Shown here in pieces: positions 7,629-15,642 of a DNA stretch of 64,000 bases. The stretch lies in the NCBI GenBank assembly GCA_958295905.1, contig OY282382.1:4770910-4834909 (forward strand). Reading direction: 5' to 3'. The notes beneath the pieces are model-generated. The model had not been told where the DNA came from, did not search any database, and saw only the letters and a program-made list of their open reading frames with translations. The translations under genes were made by a program, and so were the position numbers. The DNA is from an uncultured Vicinamibacterales bacterium. Its GTDB lineage: Bacteria; Acidobacteriota; Vicinamibacteria; Vicinamibacterales; UBA8438. Position 1 is the stretch's first letter; every line of letters starts with the position of its first letter.

Positions 7629-9932
7629 TCACCGCGAGAACAGGTAGGTCATCTTGACGGCGAGCTGGCGATTGCGGAGCCACGGCGTCGGGTGGTAGCC
7701 GTACACGCCGGCCTGCGGGTCGAGCCGCAGCTCGTCGTAGGCGATGTAGATGTCGCTGCCCGGGCTGTAGATCCAGTTGAAGCGGACGCTGGTGCTGACC
7801 TCGCTGGTGGTCGAGTTGTACTGGGTCAGGGTGCGCAGGGTCATCTCCGGCGACAGGGCGAAGTCGAACCGCAGCGACGCGAGATCGGCCACGAAGGACG
7901 GCCCCACCGGCAGCTCCACGTCGCTGCGGTTCAGCCGCATCTCGACCGCGATCCGGCTGGTCGCCCGCAGTCCGAGGGTGGCGCTGACGTCGGTGCGGGT
8001 GCCGCCGAAGAAGGTCTGCGGCGAATAGCCCGCCTCGCCATAGAGGCGGCGCGACGCGTCGCTGCGAAAGCGGTAGTTCCATTCGCCGAAGCGGTAGGTG
8101 CCCGGCGGGATCACGACGTCCTGCTGGTGGATCCGAAACGGAACGTCGAGCTGCTCGAAGTGGTCGTTGTACCAGACGGTGAACGACGAGCCGTTGTCGA
8201 AGTAGGTCCCGATCATGTGGTGGATGCGCCGCGTCAGCAGCCGGTTGTTCTGATCGGTGGTGTACGTCATGTTCCACATCGGGTCGAACATGCGGATGCC
8301 CCAGCGCCCGGGGCGGGGATCCCACTCGCCGTGGAACTTCGAGGTGCGGATGCCGACGCGGGGAATGAACCCCACCTCGGCGTTGAAGTTCTCCTGCAGG
8401 TCGATGTACTCGCCGTAGACGCTCCACGACGGGCTCAGCCAGGTGGCGCGCGCGTACCCCGCCATGTCCTCCCCGGCCATGTCCGGCGTCTCGGTCCTGG
8501 CCAGGAATCCGTTGACCACGAAGTTGCGGTGCAGGGCCAGCGTGGTGTCGGCGGCGAACGTCCGGTTGAAGTGGGCGTCGTCCACCGCGTTCTTGTCGAT
8601 GATGATGCCCCCGACCTTCGACCGCGAGAGAATGTCGCGGCTGTAGCGTCCGACGAAGAAGTTCTCGCCGGGATTGCCCAACGCCCCCGTCGTGATGTTC
8701 ATCGCGGCGATGTTGTGGCGGTCCACCTTGCCCGACAGCCGCGCGCCCCCGACGATCGGCACCGGCTGGCCGTTGTTCAACCCGATGCGCCGGGTGAAGA
8801 ACAGGTCCGCGAGGCGGCTGAACCCGGAGGACGCCCCGACGTTGAACATGCCCGCGTTCTCGAGGAAGAAGTCGCGCTTCTCGGGGAAGAACAGGGGAAA
8901 GCGGGTCAGGTTGACCTGCTGCTCGTCGACCTCGACCTGGGCGAAGTCGGTGTTGAGGGTCACGTCGAGGTTGAGTCCCGACGCGAGGCCGTACTTGACG
9001 TCGAGGCCGACCTCGCGGAACCCGCTCCCGTCGAGCCCGCCGCCCCCCGCCCGATCCTGCCGCCCCCCCGACAGCACATAGGGGGTCACCCGCAGGTCCA
9101 TGCCCTGGTCGACGCCGCCGATGCCGGTCATCGTGCCGGCCAGGCTCACGCGCGTGAGGGTGTACTCCTTGGAGATCGGCGCCCAGAACACCTGCTCGTT
9201 CTTGCGGCGGATGTTCCGCATGAAGTTGACGCCCCACACCTGCTCGTCCGCGTCGGGAAAACGCAGGGTGATCATCGGAATCGCGATCTCGGCCGTCCAA
9301 CCGTCGGGGGTGCGGTGGGCCACCACGTCCCAGACCCCGTCCCAGTTCAGGTTGATGTTCGACGTGTTGGTGCCGCGCCAGCCCCCCTCGCCCTCCTCGG
9401 ACACCTGCTGCTCGAGCTTGGCCCCGAGGGGGCTCGTCACGAACATGTAGCCCGACCGACGGTCGTGGAAGGTGTCGAAGATGACTTGGAAGTTGTCCTC
9501 GTCGAACAGCCGCAGCGAGTCGCGGCGCATCTCCGTCGCGATGACCGCCTCGGGGGCCGAGTCGTAGGCTTCGACGCCGATGTACAGCGCCTGCGCGTCG
9601 TACAGCAGGCGCACCACCGTGCGCTCCGTGGCCGGCTCGCCCTCGGCCGGCTCCTGCTGCACGAAGTCGTCGACGACGGCCGCCGACAGCCACGCCTCCT
9701 CGTCGAGCCGGCCGTCCAGGACCGGCGGCTGGGCGACCCGCCGCGGCGTCACGCGAAGGGGCCCGGCCGAGGGCGGGCCCGCGCCGCCGGAGGCGCCGCC
9801 CCCCTCGAGGATCAGCGGCTGACGGCCGGCCGGGAGGCCGCCGTTCCCCGCCTCGACCGCCGACTGGGCGACCGCGGGCGCGGCGGCGCCGGCCGCGCAG
9901 AGTACGGACGCCAGGAGACAGGTTGTACGCAT
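7629..9932 (-). CDS. DUF5916 outer-membrane protein with CBM9-like N-terminal domain
   Basis: 767 residues with a Sec signal peptide (cleavage after APAVAQ, about 23). Residues ~57-215 form a carbohydrate-binding family 9-like domain (PVLDGRLDEEAWLSA ... LYDAQALYIGVEAYDS). The remainder is a long beta-rich DUF5916 region with many alternating hydrophobic strands, ending in the membrane-barrel-like tail LAVKMTYLFSR. Recognisable DUF5916 stretches include FPLFFPEKRDFFLENAGMF and VDVTLNTDFAQVEVDEQQVN in slightly varied form. Such proteins are common in Acidobacteriota and Bacteroidota and are thought to act in outer-membrane glycan binding or uptake; the substrate is unknown. A paralogue lies at 15.6-18.1 kb. 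Confidence 0.85.
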   Translation of the reverse strand: MRTTCLLASVLCAAGAAAPAVAQSAVEAGNGGLPAGRQPLILEGGGASGGAGPPSAGPLRVTPRRVAQPPVLDGRLDEEAWLSAAVVDDFVQQEPAEGEPATERTVVRLLYDAQALYIGVEAYDSAPEAVIATEMRRDSLRLFDEDNFQVIFDTFHDRRSGYMFVTSPLGAKLEQQVSEEGEGGWRGTNTSNINLNWDGVWDVVAHRTPDGWTAEIAIPMITLRFPDADEQVWGVNFMRNIRRKNEQVFWAPISKEYTLTRVSLAGTMTGIGGVDQGMDLRVTPYVLSGGRQDRAGGGGLDGSGFREVGLDVKYGLASGLNLDVTLNTDFAQVEVDEQQVNLTRFPLFFPEKRDFFLENAGMFNVGASSGFSRLADLFFTRRIGLNNGQPVPIVGGARLSGKVDRHNIAAMNITTGALGNPGENFFVGRYSRDILSRSKVGGIIIDKNAVDDAHFNRTFAADTTLALHRNFVVNGFLARTETPDMAGEDMAGYARATWLSPSWSVYGEYIDLQENFNAEVGFIPRVGIRTSKFHGEWDPRPGRWGIRMFDPMWNMTYTTDQNNRLLTRRIHHMIGTYFDNGSSFTVWYNDHFEQLDVPFRIHQQDVVIPPGTYRFGEWNYRFRSDASRRLYGEAGYSPQTFFGGTRTDVSATLGLRATSRIAVEMRLNRSDVELPVGPSFVADLASLRFDFALSPEMTLRTLTQYNSTTSEVSTSVRFNWIYSPGSDIYIAYDELRLDPQAGVYGYHPTPWLRNRQLAVKMTYLFSR

Positions 9933-9970
9933 CTGGCGCCATTATAGCCGCGTCCCGGCCGCCGGCCGCA

Positions 9971-10351
9971 TCAGCGCCGCGGCCGGTAGGTCCACTTCGT
10001 CAACCGGAGGGCGCCGCTGACATCGTCGTGCGATAGCGTGCCGTTCAACCGGGTGACCTCCTCGATGCGCGCCTCGATCCGGAAGTGCCCGTGCTCGGGG
10101 CTGATCGCTTCGGCCACGAGCTCGAGGGTGTCGGGGTCGAACTCGATACGGTCGAACGCCACGCTCTCCGGGTTCAGCATCTCGCCGGTGATGGCGTCGC
10201 CGTCCACCTCGAACCGCACCGTCGAGGCGTCGTATCCCAATTCGGGAATCCACTGCCCGGACCACGTCCCCCGCAGGGCGTCGTGCTGCGCGAAGGCCGG
10301 TGCGGTCACCAGGAACGTTCCAAGCAGCAGGCAGGCTCGGGTGGCTTTCAT
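9971..10351 (-). CDS. small secreted protein of unknown function
   Basis: 126 residues from ATG 10351, chosen over an upstream in-frame start because of the strong GGAGGAG ribosome-binding site 7 nt before it and the signal peptide it exposes (MKATRACLLLGTFLVTAPAFAQ). The mature part begins HDALRGTWSGQW and is predicted beta-rich. This GTWSGxW opening is seen in lipocalin-like and other secreted beta-barrel proteins of unknown role. It is transcribed towards the DUF5916 gene with a 38-bp gap, so it may be the first gene of that unit. Confidence 0.75.
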   Translation of the reverse strand: MKATRACLLLGTFLVTAPAFAQHDALRGTWSGQWIPELGYDASTVRFEVDGDAITGEMLNPESVAFDRIEFDPDTLELVAEAISPEHGHFRIEARIEEVTRLNGTLSHDDVSGALRLTKWTYRPRR

Positions 10352-10981
10352 GGCAATCTCCTCCACAGGACGTGCGCGGGCACGCGCCGCGGGCTGCGCC
10401 GCGAATCGGCGCCGACCGTCGATCGAGGCAGCCCACCTCATCTGTGCGCCCGCCGCTTCGAGGTTGCAGGTGACGGCGGCCCGCGACGGCCGCCGTCCGA
10501 TCCGGGGCCGGGGACCCGCCGCGGAGTCCCGTACCGGCGGTTGCCGGCGGCCGGGTCATTGAAGGCGGTGGACCCGCCCCGGAAAAATTCTACGAAAAAT
10601 CGGTTCCCGGGGTAAAGATCCCCGCGGGCGTGGGTGCGCGTCAAATTTCTTCTGAAAATACGGGGGGCGGCAGGAAAGGCTCTGGAGGTCAACAATCCCT
10701 TGCCCGCGGCGGTGCCTTGCAGAGGCCCCGTCGCGCCCGGTGGTCTTACTCGGCGACGGACGCGGCGCCCAGCGATGGTCAGCCCGGTACGCGTGCGGGC
10801 CGGGCCCGGCGCACGCCGGATCATCCGGCAGCCGCTCTACGGCCAGCCTGCCACAGGAGGTCCCCGTCGACGACGCGGCCATTTTCATCTCGCGGGGTGG
10901 GGCGGCCAAGCGCCCGCCGGGACGTTGCGGTGAAACAGGTCCCGACGTTTCGTGGCGTTGGGGTGATCGGCGTCCCCGATC
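10352..10981. other. intergenic region, no gene seen
   Basis: About 630 bp without a convincing frame. A modest inverted repeat (CGGGG-N7-CCCCG near 10609-10625) is the only structure noticed. Apparent frames are Arg/Pro-rich with no motif or ribosome-binding site. Confidence 0.5.
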
Positions 10982-11165
10982 ATGACGGTTTGTGAATTTG
11001 ACTGTCCCCGGCACTGTCAGGTCGGCGATTTCCGTGCCGTTCTCGGCATCGAGGCCCTCCCGAACCGGCCCTTGGGGCTTTGGCGCGCCCTGGAAAGGCT
11101 TCGGGGCCGGCCACGACGACTATTCCGGCGGCGGCGCCTCACTTTCTTGAGGTGCGCCCCGCGGG
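10982..11165 (+). repeat. dispersed intergenic repeat, family B copy 1
   Basis: The segment shares a core (CGATTTCCGTGCCGTTCTCG, GCATCGAGGCCCTC) and a closing CTCACTTTCTTGA with 37488-37647. It also shares a more diverged version of both with 61236-61408. All three copies are in the same orientation and about 160-180 bp long. No coding function is evident. Confidence 0.8.
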
Positions 11166-11403
11166 AATCGCGCACGTGGCGAATCCGCGGCGCATCTCCT
11201 ACACTCATGCAGGGAGCGGCGTAAAGAAGACGGATGTCCGCCGCCGGCATCGGCGATGCCATGGGCGTCCGCCGTCGGAGCCGCCAAGGATGCGCCCGCG
11301 CCGGATCCGGCCGGAGCAGGCGCGCAGCCGGGAACCGTCCGGAGGCGTACCGGCGGCCTGCCCGCCGCGCCGGACGACCACGAAGCAGATGAGGTACCGC
11401 CCC

Positions 11404-11973
11404 ATGCCATCGCCCGACCGCTTCCGCACCGCCTGCCTGGCCCTCGCCGCCAGCGTGCTGGCCGCGCCCGCCGCCGGGCAGCCGCAGATGCACGAGATAC
11501 GCGTCGAGAGCCCGGCCATGGCCTCGGGCGAGACGATGCCCCGGCGGTACACGCCGGACGGACACAACCTGTCCCCGCCCATCACCTGGACCGGCCTGCC
11601 GGACGGCGCCCGCGAGATCGCGGTCGTCTGCGCCGACTTCGGCGCCGGGAGTCCACCGCCGTGGGTACACTGGATCATCTACGGCATCCCCGCCACCGTC
11701 GGCGGGCTGCCCGAGGGCCTGCCGATCATGCCGGAGACCCCGATGCCGGCGGAGCTGCGCGGGGCGATCCAGGGCCTGAACGGGTGGCGGCGGCCCTATT
11801 ATCGGGGGCCCGCGCCGCCTGCGGGCACCCCGCACCTATACCACTTCACGGTGTTCGCGCTCGACGAGACGCTGGAGCTCGAACCCGGCCTGACCCGCCG
11901 GGAACTGCTCGAGGCGATGGAGGGCCATGTCATCGGGCGGGGCGACCTCGTGCCGATCTACGAACGGTTCTAG
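11404..11973 (+). CDS. secreted YbhB/YbcL-family (PEBP-like) protein
   Basis: 189 residues from ATG 11404 (GAGG ribosome-binding site at 11391-11394; ATG 11389 is an alternative). A signal peptide is present (TACLALAASVLAAPAAGQ). The PEBP fold is recognisable from YTPDGHNLSPPITWTGLPDG, the VHWIIYGIPA strand, the G-x-N-G-W ... YYRGPAPPAG block and HLYHFTVFALD, all characteristic of bacterial YbhB-like phosphatidylethanolamine-binding homologues. The bacterial members have no established biochemical role; exported forms occur widely. The gene is immediately followed by a short hairpin repeat starting at the base after the stop codon, which may terminate transcription. Confidence 0.88.
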   Translation: MPSPDRFRTACLALAASVLAAPAAGQPQMHEIRVESPAMASGETMPRRYTPDGHNLSPPITWTGLPDGAREIAVVCADFGAGSPPPWVHWIIYGIPATVGGLPEGLPIMPETPMPAELRGAIQGLNGWRRPYYRGPAPPAGTPHLYHFTVFALDETLELEPGLTRRELLEAMEGHVIGRGDLVPIYERF

Positions 11974-12075
11974 GAGTCTGCGCCGTAGAACGGCGCGGAT
12001 TCCTGGAGGGTTGGTTGGGCGGTGAGCGGAGCCGCAGGCGACGCTCTCCGGGCTAGCGGTCCGTCACGTCATAAT
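11974..12075 (+). repeat. dispersed hairpin repeat, family A copy 1
   Basis: The copy begins at the PEBP stop codon with the imperfect hairpin GGAGTCTGCGCCGT-AGA-ACGGCGCGGATTCC. It continues with TGGAGGGTTGGTTGGGCGG and a CCGCAGGCGACG block, and ends with CGTCACGTCATAAT. Other good copies are at 24581-24675 and 51431-51521 (minus) and 61467-61556 (plus). Diverged ones are at 14828-14905 and 60833-60905. Confidence 0.8.
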
Positions 12076-12349
12076 CGTCGGATATACGTACTTGAGTTCA
12101 CGGCTCACCCCGCTCCGTCGCATCCCCGCCATGAAGAGGAGCCCGCGATCACCGCGTCGAGGCGGCCGCGCGGACCTGTGGAATGGCGGCCAGCGGCTCG
12201 TCACGTCATAATATTAGAATAAATGACCTGAGCAACGGCTAACCCAGGACCGCAATCGGCACGGCGTTGCCAACTGCGCCCATGCGCAGTTTCGCGTGCT
12301 TGGCGCACGGCAAGGTAGTTTCCGTCAACGTCCTCAAGAGGAGCAATCC
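12076..12349. promoter_or_regulatory. leader region of the GMC operon, AT-rich patch
   Basis: A second CGTCACGTCATAAT motif lies at 12197-12210, followed by an unusually AT-rich patch (ATTAGAATAAATGAC) for this genome. This could be promoter DNA for the downstream dehydrogenase operon, but no clear -35/-10 pair was assigned. Confidence 0.3.
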
Positions 12350-13114
12350 ATGGAGAACAAGGGGCCACAGATCATATCCCGGCGCACGCTGTTGCGCCGC
12401 GCAGGCGCGGCCGGGGCGGCGGCGGCGGCCGGGGCCGCGGGCGTACCGGCCGGCGCGGAGGCGCCTCCGGCCGTCGCGGCAACGGCCCCGCCGGCCGGGC
12501 CGGTTCCCGGCTCCGTCCAGGCTCCGCGGCCGGATCCGCCGCGCGCCGCGTACGAGCAGTTGACGGCGGAGGAAGCGGACCTGCTCGAAGCGATCGCCGA
12601 CGAGTTGATCCCGAGCGACGACCTGGGACCGGGCGCGGTGGCGGCCGGGGCGGTGGTCTACATCGATCGAGCCCTGGGCGGCGCGCTGTCCGAATCGCGC
12701 AACGCCTACCGCGCGGGCCTGTCCGCCTTCGACCGCTACTGCCGGGCCTCGCGCGGCGCGCCGTTCCGCGAGCTGCCGCACGTCGATCGGGTCTCGGCCC
12801 TCATCGACGTCGAGACCGGGGCCGCGACGGGGGCGCGCACCGGCTTCGCGGGCAGCTCCGCCGGGTTCTTCAACATGGTGCGCAGCCATGTCCTGCAGGG
12901 CACGTTCGGGGACCCGCACTACGGCGGCAACCGCGGCTTCGTGGGCTGGGACCTGATCGGCTATCCCGGCGTGAGGACGGCCGTCCCGCCCCGGTTGCAG
13001 ACGCAGCTCGAGGCCGGCGAGCTGCCGGCGAACCGCCGGTCCGCCTACGAGTCCGAGTACTTCGACAAGGCGGTGGTCCGCGCCGCGCACGAGGAGACCC
13101 GCCATGGCGACTAG
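12350..13114 (+). CDS. gluconate 2-dehydrogenase subunit 3-family protein, Tat signal
   Basis: 254 residues from ATG 12350, with AAGAGGAG as ribosome-binding site. The N-terminus carries a twin-arginine signal (SRRTLLRRAGAAGAAAAAGA). The mature protein has the family features LTAEEADLLEAIADELIPSDDLGPGA and a conserved tail region FFNMVRSHVLQGTFGDPHYGGNRGFVGWDLIGYPG. Subunit 3 assists export and maturation of, and forms a complex with, a GMC flavoprotein. The next gene, overlapping by 11 bp, is exactly that partner. The co-exported complex would sit in the periplasm. No cytochrome c subunit gene follows, so the electron acceptor is unknown. Confidence 0.9.
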   Translation: MENKGPQIISRRTLLRRAGAAGAAAAAGAAGVPAGAEAPPAVAATAPPAGPVPGSVQAPRPDPPRAAYEQLTAEEADLLEAIADELIPSDDLGPGAVAAGAVVYIDRALGGALSESRNAYRAGLSAFDRYCRASRGAPFRELPHVDRVSALIDVETGAATGARTGFAGSSAGFFNMVRSHVLQGTFGDPHYGGNRGFVGWDLIGYPGVRTAVPPRLQTQLEAGELPANRRSAYESEYFDKAVVRAAHEETRHGD

Positions 13115-14810
13115 GCTGCCGGGAACCGACGTCGTCATCGTGGGGCTCGGCGCGGCCGGCGGCGTGGCCGCGCTCCCCCTCGCCGAGGCCGGGCTCGACG
13201 TGATCGGGCTCGAAGCCGGCGGGCGCCTCACGCGGCGCGACTTCGCCCCCGACGAGATCCGGAACAACGTGCGCGCCTGGCCGTTCTCGGTCCAGAAGTG
13301 CGCCAACGAGGTGCCGACCCTCCGCCGCACCCGGTCGGACACCGCGGCGCAGAGCGGCGGCCACCCGATGATGAACGCCGTCGGGGGCACGACGCTGCAC
13401 TACTGGGCGCAGAGCTGGCGGCTCAATCCGTGGGACTTCGAGGTCGTCTCGGCGACCACGCGCCGGTACGGCCGCTCACGCCTCCCGGCGGGCTCGACGG
13501 TCGAGGACTGGCCGTTCGGCTACGCCGAGCTCGAGCCCTGGTACGACCGGGTCGAGCACGAGATCGGCGTCTCGGGGCAGGCGGGCAACCTCAACGGCGA
13601 GCGCGGCGGGCGGGGCAACCCGTTCGAGGGCCCCCGCGCCCGCGACTATCCGATGCCCGCGCTGCGCTGGACGGGCTTCCTGGAGGGGATGGCGGATTCG
13701 GCGCGCTCGCTGGGGTGGCGGCCGTTCCCCGGACCCGCCGCCATCAACTCCCGCGCCTACCAGGGACGGTCGGGATGCCTGTACCACGGCTTCTGCAACC
13801 GGGGCGGGTGCCACGTCGACGCCAAGAACTCGCCCGCGGTGACGACGATTCCCCGGGCGGAGGCGACGGGGCGGCTCAAGGTGGTCACGCATGCCCACGT
13901 CCGGCGCATCGAGACCGACAACCGGGGCCGGGTGACCGGCGTCACCTATCTGCAGGATCGGGAAGAGTTCTTCCAGCCGGCCCGGTTCGTCCTCACCGCC
14001 AGTTACACCTACGAGAACGTGCGCCTGATGTTGCTGTCGAAGTCGCGGGCCTGGCCCCTCGGCCTCTCGAACAACCACTCGCAGGTCGGCCGGCACTATC
14101 TCAGCCATCATCAGGGGGCGGGGGTCACCGCGTTGTTCCCCTACGACCTGCACGCCTGGTACGGCCTGCCCGCGCAGGGGGTCGCCGTCGACGACTGGGC
14201 CGACGACAACTTCGACCACGGCGGCCTCGACTTCATCGGCGGCGGCAATCTCTGGGTCTACTCCGACCGGCGGCCGATCTCCGCCGCGGGCATGAGCACG
14301 TTCGGGCGCGCGCCCGCCTGGGGCTCGGCCTGGAAGGCGTTCGTCCGCGAGAACGCCGACCGTACGAACAGCGCCTACATTCAGAAGACCACGCTGCCCT
14401 ACGAATCCAACTACCTCGACCTCGACCCGGTGGTCACCGATCCGGTCGGCGATCCGGTGATCCGGGTGACGGCGGAGTACCAGCGGAACGAGCTGGCGAT
14501 CGCCGAGTTCCTGCAGGACCGGATGGAGCAGTGGTACCGCGCGGCCGGCGCGGTCGAGGTGCAGCGCGGCGGGCTGGGCGGACAGATGGGGGTCTCCACC
14601 CACGCCTACGGCGGGACCCGCATGGGCGACGATCCGGAGACCAACGTGGTCGATCGCTACGGACTGTCGCACGAGGTGCCGAACCTCGGCATCCTTGGCG
14701 CCTCGGTCATGGGGACGAGCGGCGCCCGGAACCCCACGCTGACGGTGCAGGCGCTGGCGTGGCGCACGGCCGATCATCTGGTGAACAACTGGCGTTCGAT
14801 CGTGGAGTAG
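13104..14810 (+). CDS. GMC-family oxidoreductase (sugar/polyol dehydrogenase large subunit)
   Basis: 568 residues. FAD-binding GLGAAGG lies at residues 14-20 with the downstream acidic residue in IGLEAGG. A GMC middle region follows (NAVGGTTLHYWAQSWRLNPWDF), with a Cys-rich loop (SGCLYHGFCNRGGCHVDAKNS). The C-terminal substrate/catalytic portion contains STHAYGGTRMGDDP and GARNPTLTVQALAWRTADHL, supplying the usual His/Asn pair. It has no signal peptide, in line with hitch-hiking export by the Tat-tagged subunit encoded just upstream. Relatives oxidise gluconate, 2-ketogluconate, sorbitol or other sugars; the substrate is not predictable here. Confidence 0.9.
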   Translation: MATRLPGTDVVIVGLGAAGGVAALPLAEAGLDVIGLEAGGRLTRRDFAPDEIRNNVRAWPFSVQKCANEVPTLRRTRSDTAAQSGGHPMMNAVGGTTLHYWAQSWRLNPWDFEVVSATTRRYGRSRLPAGSTVEDWPFGYAELEPWYDRVEHEIGVSGQAGNLNGERGGRGNPFEGPRARDYPMPALRWTGFLEGMADSARSLGWRPFPGPAAINSRAYQGRSGCLYHGFCNRGGCHVDAKNSPAVTTIPRAEATGRLKVVTHAHVRRIETDNRGRVTGVTYLQDREEFFQPARFVLTASYTYENVRLMLLSKSRAWPLGLSNNHSQVGRHYLSHHQGAGVTALFPYDLHAWYGLPAQGVAVDDWADDNFDHGGLDFIGGGNLWVYSDRRPISAAGMSTFGRAPAWGSAWKAFVRENADRTNSAYIQKTTLPYESNYLDLDPVVTDPVGDPVIRVTAEYQRNELAIAEFLQDRMEQWYRAAGAVEVQRGGLGGQMGVSTHAYGGTRMGDDPETNVVDRYGLSHEVPNLGILGASVMGTSGARNPTLTVQALAWRTADHLVNNWRSIVE

Positions 14811-14827
14811 GGAGTAGGGATCCCGCG

Positions 14828-14905
14828 CCGGGGAACGGCGCAGGCTCCCGGCCGGATGGGTTAGGCGGGAAGCGGAGCCGCAAGGCGGCGATTGCCGGGC
14901 GGGGG
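14828..14905 (+). repeat. diverged family A hairpin repeat
   Basis: The elements GGGGAACGGCGCAGGCTCCC, GGATGGGTTAGGCGGGAAGC and GGAGCCGCAAGGCGGCGATT align with family A but with many changes. It lies just after the GMC stop codon. Confidence 0.5.
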
Positions 14906-14936
14906 ATCCCGCGCCGGAGCGCGGGCGCGGGATCCC
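14903..14936. terminator. 13-bp hairpin between convergent genes
   Basis: GGGATCCCGCGCC (14903-14915) and GGCGCGGGATCCC (14924-14936) form a perfect stem with an 8-nt loop. It sits between the converging GMC and OmpA-like genes. There is no T-tract, so intrinsic termination is possible but not certain. Confidence 0.5.
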
Positions 14937-14979
14937 GGCGGATCGGCCGGCGCGGGACCGGGGCCGCCGGGGAGCCGTT

Positions 14980-15642
14980 CTACGCCAGCACGCGCACCAC
15001 GACCCGCCGGTTCTGCGCCCGCCCCTCGGCGGTGTTGTTGGGCGCCACCGGCCGGTCCTCGCCGTAGCTGATGATGCTCATCTTGTGGAGGGGGAGCTGA
15101 TGGGCCTCGTGGAGATACCGCCGGGCGTTGTCGGCGCGCTCCATGCCGAGCCGCGCATTGTTGGCGGCCGAGCCCGTCGAGTCGGTATGCCCTTCTATCT
15201 CCACGTGTGACGCGATCGGCATCGCGCGAAGATCATCGACGAACCGGTCCAGATACGCACGAACTTCGTCGGGCAGCGCGGCATCGGAGATCCGGAACCC
15301 GGCGACGATCTCGTCGATCACCATCTCGTACACCAGACGCCGGTTGGTGATCTCGAACGTGCCGCTCAACTCCTCGACGGTCCGTTGCGCCATGCCCGCC
15401 GCCTGTTCCGCCGAAGTGGCGACGGCGAACGCGTTCTGGGCGGCCTGCTCGGTCCCCTCAATCCGAACCGCCTGTTGCTGTACGATGGTCTCCACCTCGT
15501 TCAGCTCGCCGCGGATCTGCGAGATCTGCGCGCCGACCTGGGTTTGAAGCTGTGCGGCGGTTTCTTCCACGAAACCGGTCGTGGCGCAGCCGCCGAGCAG
15601 CGCTGCGCTCATCACCACCGCCGCCGATGCCGTCAGTCGCAT
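14980..15642 (-). CDS. OmpA-family peptidoglycan-binding lipoprotein
   Basis: 220 residues. A lipoprotein signal ends at lipobox LLGGC (Cys19). Residues ~28-85 are a heptad-rich coiled coil (TQVGAQISQIRGELNEVETI, EQAAQNAFAVATSAEQAAGM). The C-terminal ~100 residues form an OmpA-like domain with VEIEGHTDSTGSAANNARLG and RAQNRRVVVRVLA, containing the usual Asp/Arg meso-diaminopimelate contacts. The architecture is Lpp/coiled-coil plus OmpA, expected to tether the outer membrane to peptidoglycan from the periplasm. Its start codon overlaps the earliest possible start of the divergent DUF5916 gene, so the two may share a promoter region. Confidence 0.88.
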   Translation of the reverse strand: MRLTASAAVVMSAALLGGCATTGFVEETAAQLQTQVGAQISQIRGELNEVETIVQQQAVRIEGTEQAAQNAFAVATSAEQAAGMAQRTVEELSGTFEITNRRLVYEMVIDEIVAGFRISDAALPDEVRAYLDRFVDDLRAMPIASHVEIEGHTDSTGSAANNARLGMERADNARRYLHEAHQLPLHKMSIISYGEDRPVAPNNTAEGRAQNRRVVVRVLA